Shown: piece after piece, positions 23,501-35,932 of the stretch
How positions within the stretch are numbered: the first letter of the stretch is position 1
Layout of the letters: every line of letters begins with the position of its first letter
Source: Bugula neritina
Taxonomy: Eukaryota > Bryozoa > Gymnolaemata > Cheilostomatida > Bugulidae
Assembly: GCA_964035545.1 (NCBI GenBank)
Contig: OZ037765.1
Location: 20,337,995-20,401,994, forward strand
DNA length: 64,000 nucleotides
Direction of reading: 5' to 3'
Position numbers and translations under genes: made by a program
Notes under the pieces: model-generated
Databases searched by the model: none
What the model saw: only the letters and a program-made list of their open reading frames with translations
What the model was told of the DNA's origin: nothing

Positions 23501-24269
23501 TCTCTGTTTTCTTACTGCTTTCTTTTATAAAAAAAGTAGCGAAAATATAACTTAAAGTGGAGGACAGAATTGTATTTACTACAATGAAATCAAGTACAGA
23601 CAAAACCTGTGAAGCTTGTAATAAAACTAATTAGTTGTTGTTAATGACTCCGCAGCAAGCTATTGTTCTTCCTGAGTTGAAAAACATCCAGATCACAGAA
23701 TAACAATGGCAGTATGCACTAGATTAGGTATGATTACATACAAAATAAAGAAATGCATTCTTTAGTTTTAATTCATATGGTCTCAATTTTCAAAATATTA
23801 CTGCTTATTTTAGAGAGAACGTGAAAGCTGTGCCTTGTGAAGTGTGCGCTTTAATGGCCACCTGTGTTTGCTTGCGAGTGTGTACAACCTGAATGCCATG
23901 TTTATTGTACCCAGGTCAATTCTAAAGGCCATTATAAATACAAGAGATCTGAATCGTTGAATATGTGATGATTGGGCCTAATGCCAGATGATATTCATAT
24001 AATATAAAGGCAGGGGATTTGTTGCTACTGGTTGTGATTGTCACTTTGCACATGTATGTATGACTGGGGACACTTTCTTACCCACTGATAAGATCAGCAG
24101 GTAGGTTTAGTTTATATTCCCATGGGCAATCACAATGCTCATCTAGACAGCCAGTGTTCTCGTGAGCTCATCTCTTTCAACTCTTTCATTTAGCAATAAG
24201 CCGAGCCTTTTACCATAGTTTATGCTTAATTTCATCATCAGTTTAAGTCTTACGATTTTCATAAGAATT
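20535..24269. other. Gene-free intergenic stretch
   Basis: AT-rich sequence without convincing exons. It contains two small hairpins: AGCAGAG/CTCTGCT at 22924-22941, and an arm pair AACAACACATTTTA / TAAAATGTGTTGTT at about 22945-23001. Neither has further support as a gene. Confidence 0.4.
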
Positions 24270-24657
24270 TTAACTTGAGATAATAGCATTGGCTTGACTG
24301 TACAAGACAGCACTAAATCCGATAGGGTAAGTATTACGATATTGTGTAGAAATTGGGCAGGAAGGTGAGCTCGGGTAAGTGCAGGTAAGCCAGCTAGCTG
24401 TCATTATGTGTAGGATAAGATTGAGTGTATCTGTATTTGTCTCAGTCACACGAATACTGAGCTGTCCTCTTTTATATGGTATACCTGTTGGATTTTGAGT
24501 TACATCAAGTTTCAACAGTTCCACTTCATATCTGCAACAAATTACCTTACTTTAGAGTAGTTTATGATATACAACATACCCTGTATTCTTACAACGTAGC
24601 CAAGGTAATTAATCCAATTATAAGGGTAACAATTACAGCAGCTACCTCAAGGGACAT
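24270..24657 (-). CDS. Candidate two-exon small membrane protein (108 aa), unrecognised
   Basis: On the minus strand an ATG at 24655-24657 opens a 65-nt exon (24593-24657). It encodes MSLEVAAVIVTLIIGLITLA, a clean hydrophobic membrane segment, and ends at a GTAAGA donor. An acceptor (TTGTTGCAG) leads in phase to exon 24270-24531, which reads YEVELLKLDVTQNPTGIPYK and onward to a TAA. The second part is soluble-looking, with no long low-complexity runs, and has two cysteines (in TCT and PSCP). Overall it would be a single-pass protein with a short N-terminal side or an uncleaved signal-anchor. I know no matching family. Support is only codon-like composition and matching splice phase, so it could be chance or one piece of a larger gene. 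Confidence 0.35.
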
Positions 24658-24759
24658 TAATAAGTATAATAATTACACCTGCGACACTTTCCAGCATGCC
24701 AGTGTCAGCATGCCAACGCTAGCCACATATGAAACTCTCATTATAATGTAAGGAATGCT

Positions 24760-25775
24760 GTTATTCATCAACAAGCTATGCAACTAGGAGGTTGTACTAT
24801 GTCCTGGTATTAGATCTAGGGAATGGGAGTATATCATCATAGCTGTAGCCTACTTGCAAGTACCTGGTGTTAGTAGCCATATTCACCAAACTCCCAGGTA
24901 AGGTAGGACAGTTTTGCTACTTCTCTGCTATAACAGAGAATAAGTTTGCTTATTGTTTTATCGGTGCAAATACTGCTCACCTTCTAACAAACTTGGGACC
25001 AGTTTGTAGATATCCTTAGTTGTGGCAAAGAACTTTAGGGATTCGTGTGTTGCATCAAACTTGCTTTTCAAGTTTTACGTACTTTTTTCTACTTTTTTGC
25101 ATTGTGTCTTGTGGTGTGAAGGGGGGGGGGATGGATGGTTAGATATGCAGGTGTAGCACCTGTTTCTTCGTCGTTGCTTAAACCTGCACATATTTGAGTT
25201 TGGAAAGATTTGAAGTTTTGTTGCAAATTTAGATCGAGAGAGGGGGGGGGGGGGAGGGAGGAAAAGACCTCTTTTTTCTGTATATTGGAAAATTTTCTGA
25301 TGGTCTCTAAAGGTTATTTACTTTAAACTCCAAGTTTAATCTTTGATCTATAGTATTGCTGTGATATAATAATAATACAGAAAGAACAAACATTAAATGT
25401 TTACGGCCATAATGGCCTCATTCACTGGCTTCCTTGTTCAAATAGACAGCATAGTTACCTGTTAAGGGTGAAGGTATAGATTTGTGCTTAGTTTGAGCTT
25501 ATAACTTTTAATTTGGTGTTTGGGTTTGGGATGTGAATTACTTCATGTCATAGCAAATGTCCTATGCTTTGCATAGTTACTCAGCACAGTGTATTGTGTT
25601 GGGTGTTGCATTCACACTTTTCATATTTTGACTTTCATGGTACGGAGGTTCAACAATTCTGGTTAAAAACCTACCATAAAATTATGTCTTTTTGGACTAA
25701 CTTGACAAATAAATACTTGGAACACACCCCTGTACTTCAAGTTCTATTCAATCATCTTATCTCTCTAAATGCTGT
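24760..25775. other. Gene-free stretch with two poly-G tracts
   Basis: No exon was recognised. G runs of 10 (25121-25130) and 13 (25242-25254) bases stand out in this AT-rich setting, the second followed by GGGAGGGAGG-like sequence. Confidence 0.5.
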
Positions 25776-25792
25776 ATACCAGGTTTTATATA

Positions 25793-26004
25793 AACACTCA
25801 TGCAAGCTTATAGTTGCCATCCCTGTGAGAAAACTCCTGGTGAAAGAGGTTTTGTCAAATCAGGCTAAAGACTTATTCAGATGGGGCACAGGAGCAATTA
25901 TGACTGAATGCTCTTCTTAACATCACCAATGGCCTATGTCGGGCTGGAACCCAAGACTTCATGCTTACTAGGCAACCGCTCTAACCCCTAGACCACGGCT
26001 CCTC
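25793..26004 (-). mobile_element. tRNA-derived SINE with 17-bp target-site duplication
   Basis: Read on the minus strand the element starts GGAGCCGTGGTCTAGGGG, an RNA polymerase III A-box region. About 35 bases on it has a B box in GGGTTCCAGCCC. The head is thus tRNA-like, with a unique body of about 130 bp. It is flanked by a perfect direct repeat ATACCAGGTTTTATATA (25776-25792 and 26005-26021), the signature of LINE-assisted insertion. Related copies lie at 10925-11095 and 28262-28410. The plus-strand open frame 25564-25920 merely crosses it. Confidence 0.85.
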
Positions 26005-26021
26005 ATACCAGGTTTTATATA

Positions 26022-27940
26022 CTGAATTGTTAATGCTGGGTTCTGAGAAAGTTAGGAGTTGGTGCATTTGGTTGTTTTGACACCAATTAGAGGGGCAAGT
26101 GGAATGCAGGGGTTAGATGTGTTTGCGTTACTTTTTTAAAAATGGTTTAATCTTTTCTATTCTAGTTATATTTAGCAAACATAAATTGTATAAATTTGCT
26201 GGCCGTCTTTCATTGTCGATATTCAGTTTGATATCCTGATTAGTTTTTAAAGAAATCAAATCAGTGTTTAAAGCACATCAGCTATACTAGACATCTCTGA
26301 AACTAGATTTGGATAGAGTTAAACTACTACAACCATCTTCAGCGCTGATTTCTGTTTTTAGGATACACAATTGTAGCTAACATAATTATAGTATGACATT
26401 ATGAGATGATTTTATGTAGATTTACTATTATTTTACAAAAGCTGTCATCTTTATGCATATCATTTACACCACTACAACGTTCCTATACAACTGTTGCAGC
26501 TGTCATTTGGTATAGTGTGAAATGTCTAATAATAGTTTCTTTTGGCAAAAATGAGTAAAAAATTGATTTAGTTGTGAAACTTTGGCAGGATATAAAGAGT
26601 CAAACTAAATTACTAGTAATTTCTGTGTTTATGAATTAATTGAGCACGCAACATAAAAGTGATAATAGCAGCTATGATTATAGCACGCCTGATAAAATTA
26701 CCAGTTATTTTATATAAAACAAGAAAGCATACACAACCTGGACAATAATTATGCTAAAAGCGTTGAATTTAAACACGTAAAATTACATATATTATATAGA
26801 ACTAATATGTTGCCATAATCTATAGTTCTAATTAGACAGTCTGGAGTATACTTTATGGGTTGCTTCAAAGAGTATAGGATTTCACTGTATGCAGCACTGA
26901 TGCTGATTACCATAAATAATGAATTATAAATTTGATAAAAACTGCTGCAAATGTGATATGATTATGTGTTAATATTCTGATGACGATCACTCCACCCAAC
27001 CATTATATATGCAGCATTTGCAATATTTTAAAATACTGGTATTATTACCCTAGACTCTAGAGTCTAGAGCTTGTTGGTTTTTTTCTTTTCATTTATTACA
27101 AGTTGTTTTGACTACTTGTGAGTATAATCGGTAATGAAAGGTTAAATGTCAAATATTTTTCAGTCTTGTTTAAAGGAAATGAGTGACTTGATAGACTGTT
27201 GCAATGATTTAATTCATAAAAAATAAGCTGCTGATGCATGCTTTTTGGCAACTAAAATTGTTAGCCGAGATATAATCCTATCAATAGTACTAAGTTATAC
27301 AGTTGCAGGTTTAGTGTGGAGGATAGATCAACTGTTGTTGCTGATATACATTTCTCTCCAATGACATACTTACTTTTTAGTATAATGTAATTTCGTCTAG
27401 CACTATTATATGTTTTGTTTCTTGCATAATAATATGTTTATGACCATCGGTTATGGCACCAAACCATTCATCCATAACTTGATTAACCTTTTGGGCTTAT
27501 TTACCGGAATTGTACAACCAACTTGAAGTTTTTTGAGAATGACTCTCTCCGTCCATATTGTTCGCGCTTAAACATGTTGATTAAACAATGCGAAAGTGAG
27601 TTCAAGTTATTCTGCCTAGTCTTCTTATATTGATTTATAATATACTCCTTTGTGTGTTTGCTGTTGTTATCTGTCCATGAGGTGGTCTTCTATGCCCACG
27701 TTCAACTCAACACCAACAATGCAGCTTATTGATAGAACAATTCTCCGCTAAAAACATTCTATTGAGAAAACAAATTTTCGTTTGTAAATGACTACCAATG
27801 TATTGAATATTTTATTAGGAGTTCTGTTTGTAATAGCTAAAAGTATTGATCAGCAACTGTAACATTATCACAAGGCAGTTCATTCTGTAACTGCTGCCAT
27901 CTTTTGCTGCCTGTACTGTGTCTGATGTACGTATGTCTTG
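26022..27940. other. Gene-free stretch upstream of the adaptor-like gene
   Basis: AT-rich, no recognised exon or repeat family. It probably holds the promoter and non-coding first exon(s) of the gene starting at 27993, but no TATA box or initiator can be pinned down. Confidence 0.35.
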
Positions 27941-27992
27941 TGTTACAGGATAGTTTTCAAAGGTTTCTTGGATTTATGTCTCTGACTTCACC

Positions 27993-30900
27993 ATGGACAA
28001 TAGCCTAAGATTGAGAAGTAAGTCATATTATGTTACATTCACTACGTTTTCATGCGTCACATTATTCAAATGGATTTGTCATTTGTTGCATGGGAGCAGT
28101 GTCAATCAAATGAAACCAGAACTACTTTTTTAATGGACAGCAACCACAAATCCGTCGTCCAAGCAGCATCCCGTATGAATCAATTCGAAACATGGGAATG
28201 TAGTGGTAGATGCTTTCTTTTGTTAATTAATGACTTGATTCTATGAAATTGGTCTAGTAAACACTAAACCCTGGGTGTAAATCCCTGAGGGGCTATTGGT
28301 GACGCCAGAAAGAACATTTGACATCATTGCTCCTTTGCCACATTAAACAAGGTCCTTAGCTTGCTTACCAACCCTTATACCATCAAGTTTCTTACAAGGG
28401 TGGGGATGTTGAACAATATTGTGATTTTTTTTATGAAACTGATGACCTGGTAAATTATTGCATAATCTTGCAATAAATTTTTTTCATTAAATACCACTTT
28501 TTGGAAGCATAGTATACATGTAAGTCTAAAACATGGAAATTAGATTGCCTAAATATATAATATGAGGTAATGAGTTTTTAATATTTTCAAATCCTTACTG
28601 CAGACTTCCCATATGATAATACCAATTACAGGTATCTCTTCCCTGTCAGTTATACCCTTACACCATCTTTTACATCTTAAATACTTATTTGAAATCAATG
28701 TCCAAGCTCCAAAGATATCTCATTGCTAGATCTTAGAACGCTGAGTTTCCCATTAATTTTGCATGTCTTGAATTTTCAGGTCAATTTAGAAATGATGATT
28801 ATGCTCAACTAGATAGATGGTCAACTTGCAAGACGTCCCCTAATGATAGCCATAGTCTGATATACACCTCAGACTACGGATCATATAGCTCACAAGAGTC
28901 AAACCATTCTGGTACAACATGTAAGAGCACAATTATTTATAATTTATACTTTGAAAACTTCAAAAACTAATTTAGTACTGACAAAGAGTTGAATGTTCGA
29001 AATACTAACAAACACTATTTTTATTTTCTACCATTCAGCTTTTAAGACTATTTTTGTTGCAATTGTTTGTAATTACTCCAAGCTGCTCCTATTGCAGAGA
29101 TGCAATACAATCGATACAGTGACTAAAACATTTATTATTGTAACAATTTTCAGCCAACTTTCCTTTCTATTATGTGAGCACGTAGCAATTTATTGCCGTC
29201 CATTCTATAAAATCATTGAGTTGGTATACACAAAGAATAGTGCTTTCTGAAGTTTTTTACTTATAAAACTACTTGAGTAATTGTTTACAACGCTTAAATA
29301 TATGTTTTATTTAATAGCTTTTTCTTGTTGAATAACAAACATTTTCTGTCAATATTGGCTCTTCCTTAAAAGCTATGATTCATCGTATTCATGACACACG
29401 AACTGCTACTGCAAATATTGTTGTGTAAGAAGTGTAACATGATATAATATCAATACCAGCTCTCAGTCTTCATGTGTAACTCCTAGTCTTTGGGGACTTG
29501 AGAGTTTCTAATAACTCGTCAAGCTGTAATGGACTCTCATTAAATAATATTTGCTTGGAAATTTCATCTAAACAATTCATCAATCTTAACTAAACATCAT
29601 CAAAAACGTTATATGCTCCAACATACACCACGCCTTTTTGTAATTATATACCTAATTAATGTACATGGAAGCCAGTTTAGTTTTACAGATTTTATTCGTT
29701 TCTTTAACAGACAGTAATCTAGCAGATTGTGAGGAGGCTCTGCATAGCTCCCCTACCATATCATATGACATCCCACCATCACAGCTATATGGTAGAATGG
29801 AAACTAGAAGAGATAAGCCATTACCGCCACCTCGAATGACGAGCAAGCCGCAGAGCAAATCACCTAGGTATGAGTTAAATTTGATGTCGCCATAATATCA
29901 TGATGCATGCTTTATTCAATCATACAGTTAAATTACTTTTTATTAGGATTATGCTACAATGGGATATTAGTTTTAATAGTAATAAGACAATCATAATATA
30001 AACATTATGATTCATACACCAGATTTCAAGAGTTTGGTAAACCGAAGAAAATTAGTTTTGATGACTCAACTATGACTAAGAGCAAAATAAAGGATAGTGA
30101 AGAAGCCATCCCCTCTTTTGCTACTCTACCAAGAAAGAAAAAGTTGAGGAATAATACTACAGTCAATACTCCGTCAACTCCAACAACTTCCCAAGTCACG
30201 TGGATGAAAGATGTTGCCCAGAAAGGTATAAATGTGAACCAGACACTATCTTATAATTGCACTTCATTGCTAAATTTTTAGATTTCGTGGGTAAGGGTAT
30301 AAGGCGTATAAAAATAAAGTCATACTGATAGTCCAGTTAGCTGTTGCAGTACCTGCCTTTGATTCAGCTCGTTTAAATATTGAGTATAAAACTTCCCGGG
30401 GAAACTTGTAAAGTACATAACAATGCTATTATACAACGGCCTGTTCTCAACATTTCCACTCAAACACCATTAGAATTCGATAATAGAAGCAAAGGTTGTA
30501 GGGGCCGTTTATTCTAATTTAAATTTTACGTTTCTGGCTGAAATTGTGTGAGCATACTAAAAGGGATTATCTCCCAATTTTGATTTTTCTTTGTTTTAGA
30601 TATAAATAGTAGAAAAGCTGTTTTCAAACTAGAGCATATTATTGCCTATAGTTTGATAAGCTAAAGGAATTTTGTTAAATATTACTATAAGTTATATAAG
30701 TTATTAGGCTTTATTTTAAGAATGTCACAGTGCTCAAATTAGACATTGAACTGTTTCTAAATATAAACAAAGTTCTGACAATTGATGAACCATTATCTTA
30801 CACTGCATGAATGATTTATGTATCAAAACAGTGAAAAACCTCTGTGAAACTTGTCGGAGGCTCTAAAATAGGAATACAAAAACATTGTGTATTATTATAG

Positions 30901-33900
30901 GTTTATGAAGAAGAAATGTAACTTCTTTGTACTAGAAAAGTAAAAAGTAGTATTCAATGTGTAATTTATTGATTTGTTTAGCTAGCCTTAGCCTGACATA
31001 AATGGATAACGAATAACAAATCCAATTTTTAAGTTTTTTAATAACTGATACACCGAGCCACAATCATTGGCCTACATCATTAGGACATCCTGTTTGAGAT
31101 TAGTTTCTTAGTGATTACAATGCATAGAAAGCTATTGAATGTCCCACATTCTACCAAATGTGTTTTTGAAGTATTTCAATTCATCTCAATTTTATGCAAG
31201 TGAATAGTTCTCAATAGCACTTAGGTGTATTAGCTTAATAAAATATAAAAAGGAAAACTTTTTGCATTTACAAAGTTCCTATTTTCTCTACACAAGCCAC
31301 CATAGTAACTATTTGTAATATTAGGTTAATTTATATTTTAGCTGAAACTATTCATTACCCAACAGTGACAACACCTGGAACTGGCTCTAAAAAGCCACAA
31401 GGAATTTTAAAAAACAAAAGTGAAGAACCCAAAAGAAGTGGTGATTTAACTGGTTATATACAGCGTGATAAAGTGCAGAAAATTCTAGCTAAGCAAAGAC
31501 AGGTGAGGCGATTGATTAATTGTCTTCAGTAATTGTACAGGGACTATTGAATATTGTTTGTGCTGAGTTTTAGTCTGACATAATAAGGAAATGCAGTAGG
31601 AAATTTATTACTTCCATGACACTTGACAGCACAAAGTGAAATACATACATAATATATTGTGGCTAATATGAGTTATTCCTGGTGACAGGAAAAGCATTTA
31701 GCATAGTATTTCTGTGATGGAAAGTCATATTATCATTATCACTTGAAATAAAATCTCTGTAGGGTCAAGCTCCTCAAAGGAACAGAGGCTATTAATGACA
31801 GCTACATTATACATGGTGTGAATACTGCTGTTAACAGTATATTGCAACTCCATTTATATCTGCTTGGTTAATGTTCAGTGCTTATGTGTTGTACACTTCA
31901 ATACATGTTCATCTAAACATTGTGAAGATATTGTGTAATAAAATAAAAACAATACAAAGCTTTCAAAGCTGATTAGTTACATAATACTGCATGGTGTTGA
32001 GTTACAAGCACAGAAGTTAAGACTAACATATGCCAGGTTGCACTGTTTCAGCATTATCTATTTTCAAAACAGTGATAACTCTACTCGGGGACAAGGTGGT
32101 GAAAAGCTGATAAGATAAACATAGACTGTAGTGCAAACTGGATCGTCAGTATATTGTTCAATATGTTTTGCATTGCTTTAGGCTCTGAGTAGACCGTCAA
32201 CTATATCTTCCCCACCGTATCGGTCGATGCCAAGTTTGACCCCTCGGCAGCAGAGGGAGCCACAGCAGGCTGCTAAAGCGTGGGAGTATAACCCCTCGGG
32301 CGGAAGCAGTTCCAGCACAGCACAAGTTATTGGTGTTATTGAACCAAGCTCTGATGGTAGGTAAAGCAGAGAATTTCAAACTGCCCAACATATTATAATC
32401 TAAAGGTGCTCTGTTACCTATGTCATTATGTCTCGAAACTTTTGAATAATTATAAAATTCAAAACCTACTAGTTTGAACCAACACACTGTCAAACTATAA
32501 TATATTCTACTTAGTAGGAAAACAAGTGTATAAAATAGACATAATCAAAGCATACTTTGACCTGGCACAACACATTTGGAAAAAAACTTGCATCTTTTTA
32601 TAGCACCTATAACTCATATATCTGACACATGCACATATTTATGGTTTTTATTGATATAAGATTGTGACAGGTAGCAGAATGCTGTTTACATATCACAGGC
32701 TGTAAATCAAACAACAGGAAGCATTAAAATGTTGTATATTTTCAAAATCTAGCTTTTTAGTTTATTAATAAAAGCCTAATTACCATTGTTAAAAATTGAA
32801 GGGATGCACTTAAGCACCTGGGGTTGTCATTCCTGTAACCTACTAACAAAATAATATGCTCCCTGTTTGTGTTATATAAGCTGTTCTAAGTTCTCAAATC
32901 AAAGCGATTATTTGGTTTTAGAGTAATTGTTTTAAAAGGTTCTATGCTGTAAATAGTGCAAATCTCACAAACACATAGCTTGACAAAAATTAATTTTGTC
33001 AAATATTTTATAAACATGCCATACAGTTTTGAACTATTACAATCAAGGATTTTATTAATTTTTATTGCAATAGTCGTTTTATAGTATTAGGAAGGGTGTT
33101 CGATTTTATGGTTTATACTTTATATAATATTTACTGTTCTTACAGGTTCCCCTCAACAGTTCTTTCACCATGTAAAACAGAATTCTAATGAAACGGAGTT
33201 TGAGTTTCCACCCCCACCAACAGCCCATGATATAGAGCAAATAATGAGCTCACCAGGTAACTTTTACAAACAGTCATGTATAGTAAAAGAAGTTGTAGTA
33301 TCTTGTATATTTTGTATTGTATTGCTTAATATTGAATCTGACATGTAGGTTCTTTAAACTACATTATAATATTAGCCTGTCTGGTGATATGCAAAACATT
33401 ATAATATTATATAGCCGATTAGTGATGTGTTTGCTTGTAAGGTTAGTAGTTAGCACACATGCAAATAATCTCACTGGAATATCTATTTATTAATTTCATT
33501 TAAAATAAAATTTGTTTACAATTTTATTGCAGATGCTACTAATGGTGCTAGTATTGCCAAGAAAAAAGACTTTACACCGTTACAGTTAGCCTGTAGTAAA
33601 CAACCCCCGATACAGGGTATAACGAGCAAACCAGCGTTGCTCTCAAGCCGCGGTAAAACTGATACAGTTGGAGCTAATTCTAAACCTCCAGTGCCATTGA
33701 GAATGGACAAACTACATACACAATCTAACTACAGTCGAGGCTCTCAGCCTGTGAATCACAGCCAGAAGCCTGAGAGTGAAAACTCCATGAAGGCCCCAAT
33801 CCCAAAAGCTATAGTACCTCCAAGAAGGGTTGTAACATTGAAAAACCTCAAACTAACTGCTCCATCACAGAATTCTCAAACTGCTAATGCTGAAAAGTTG

Positions 33901-34332
33901 TTCCCTATGCAAGATCCATCAACCAACAACACAAACGACATAGTCTTGCCTCCACCACCTCAGTTCCAGGAAAACACAACTCCACTAGCTGCTCAATATC
34001 CTTCATACGGGGACTATGAGGTACTGTCCCCTGATGCAAGTTACCAGTTCAATGGACACCCACTAACTCCTACCAGCTATGTACCATACAATCAATACAA
34101 CTACCACCAAAAAATTGCAGTTGATCAGCTTGGAAACAGACTAAATGAAAAGTTAATGTTCTCAAAAGAGCATAACTCCTCGTCTACTAACAATAATACA
34201 GGTTTAACCTATTCCCCTTTGGTTTCACACAACATAAATGGCTTTCCCACTCAATCTTGGCATTATGATTCGAAATCACCTGGTAGAGGACACACCGTTA
34301 GCCACCACCACCAATATTCCACAGAATTATAA
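27993..34332 (+). CDS. Proline-rich, disordered adaptor-like protein (590 aa), family not recognised
   Basis: Eight exons join in phase: 27993-28017, 28780-28920, 29711-29867, 30023-30225, 31342-31502, 32182-32356, 33146-33256 and 33533-34332. The ATG has a strong context (TTCACCATGG). A likely acceptor lies at about 27947, and an in-frame TAG just after it shows the protein does not start further upstream. No folded domain or membrane segment is visible. The chain is rich in Ser, Pro, Thr, Asn and Gln. Short motifs stand out: SYDIPP (residues 73-78, a YDxP site of the kind bound by Crk/Nck SH2 domains), KPLPPPR (91-97, PxxPxR SH3 ligand), basic PRKKKLR, EFPPPP, and a C-terminal STEL that fits a class I PDZ ligand. 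It is probably a cytoplasmic scaffold. I do not recognise the family and assign no function beyond these motifs. Confidence 0.72.
28262..28410 (+). mobile_element. SINE copy, diverged (intron 1 of adaptor-like gene)
   Basis: Blocks match the SINE at 25793-26004 in the opposite orientation: CATNATTGCTCCT..GCC.CAT, followed by TCCTTAGC.TG, CATCAAG and CAAGGGTGGGG. The start, CTGGGTGTAAATCCCTGAGG, looks like a worn B-box region. The A-box end is missing, so it is a truncated, old copy. Confidence 0.55.
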
Positions 34333-34418
34333 TATTTTTAATAACACACAAGTATATATTTTTATTTATATTGTAGATTGGCACCTAATGTGATTCCAAA
34401 TAACACATTATATTTTTG

Positions 34419-34424
34419 AATAAA
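34419..34424 (+). terminator. Poly(A) signal AATAAA, adaptor-like gene
   Basis: A canonical AATAAA lies 87 bases after the stop codon of the 590-aa gene, followed by a T/G-rich stretch. Confidence 0.55.
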
Positions 34425-35793
34425 ATTGTTAATAGTTGTTATATCTGTTATAAGATGTTTCATAATTTAAAGACTAATGTTTTCTCAAGCTTAATAAACA
34501 TTGTACATGACATAATAATATACATGGCTTATTTGTCATACTTTTATACAATACAAAATACATATTATATTAAATCTATACTGTCAATAGTTTTTGGCAT
34601 TATAACGTTTTCTGGCTGCTAAATCATAAGATAGACAAAAGGACTTGGCTCCACCCAAACTTCTCTTCTAAGCTAGAAATATAAATAATATTATATTTTT
34701 GTTGAAAGCTCACTAATAAGTATAAGTATTTTTTGGTTATGCAAACGTAATTATGTGTCTGCAAGTATTACAATAAAAATAAAGTAATGCATAATATGAT
34801 GAAACACACTTTTGAGATTAGAGAGATTCCAAGTTGAAGTAGAAGTTTTCACTCTTATTTTGTGGTCAGTGGTGAGAATAGAAGGCAGCACTTGACCAAC
34901 ATTACATAATATATCATTGTTTGCTTATGATTAAGGTCCTTTTACTCAACATAATGTATTGATAAGATAAGCTATTAAATAAAGCTCAGGACAAACAGAT
35001 GATCTATAAGTTATTACATAATTATTAGGATTTACTGTGGTTTGCATCATGATGAGCAAGAAAACTGATCAATACAATATATAGGCTACTCAGTTTTTTT
35101 TCCAGCACCCACCATGTCATATATATATATATATATACATGTATATGTATATATATATTATGCTTCTATTACCCTTAAATATCAGTCTGATGTGAGGGTC
35201 CCATGTATGGTTATATTACTCGGCATGTTTTGAAGCCAGTACTACCAGGCCAGCCATGATTGGCTTTTACTATCAGGTCATCGTGATTGACTACACATGT
35301 AATAATAACGTGCTAGTTCTCAATTGCTGTCTATTCATTGTAACAAGCCAAGCCTTCATCATTTGGGCACTAAAATTATTAAGTATTGGTAGTCTACTAT
35401 AATGTGCACTTGCCTACCTATAGACTGGAATTATCTCAACAGATGTAGACAAAGCTATCTTTTGGTAAACCAATGGTATAGTTTGCAATGTAAAATGTCC
35501 AACAAAACAACACTGGAGTTTATAAATAAACATGCAGAAAGTTTATTTTATAAAACCACTGATATAACCGACATATACATTGAGCTTCCTAAACAATACA
35601 AAATCTTTCAATAATTTGATTTGTATGTTTCAGCATTATGTAATCAGCACAATTTTCTTGTGTACAATACATGTTAGCTTGAAGTACAAAAAGCTTAGAA
35701 AACTATATACATTAGTCGTGTTTTATAATTTTTTTCCAACTTTTTTTGTTTTTCAATTTTTTTTAGGTCCAAGACAGTGCTTGATTTTCTTTT

Positions 35794-35799
35794 TTTATT
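35794..35799 (-). terminator. Poly(A) signal for bZIP gene
   Basis: TTTATT on the plus strand gives AATAAA on the minus strand about 135 bases downstream of the bZIP stop, inside an A-rich tract. The homopolymer context makes chance occurrence possible. Confidence 0.4.
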
Positions 35800-35932
35800 T
35801 TTTTTGATTTGCTCCTTATTTGTTTTTTCTTTGGGTTTTGCTTATTGTCTTTTTATAGGCTTCCTTGATTTTTAGATAAAATACAGTATATAAGTATTAA
35901 CAGTTCAGTCATATTGTCATTCATGCTTTGAT

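Larger units (their letters stand above)
34333..35932. other. Convergent intergenic region
   Basis: This lies between the stop of the plus-strand adaptor-like gene and the stop of the minus-strand bZIP gene, so it holds two 3' UTRs. It contains an (AT)n microsatellite at 35118-35160 and a T-rich tract at 35720-35860 (A-rich for the bZIP transcript). No exon is seen. Confidence 0.6.

Noticed and set aside
24476-24751. 91-codon plus-strand frame
   Set aside because: Antisense to the candidate small membrane protein; its composition looks like reversed coding/intron sequence and it has no splice support.
25564-25920. 118-codon plus-strand frame
   Set aside because: Half of it is the antisense of the SINE; no conserved product.
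25793-26004. tRNA gene
   Set aside because: The A and B boxes are present, but the cloverleaf is degenerate and the sequence continues into a SINE body flanked by target-site duplications.
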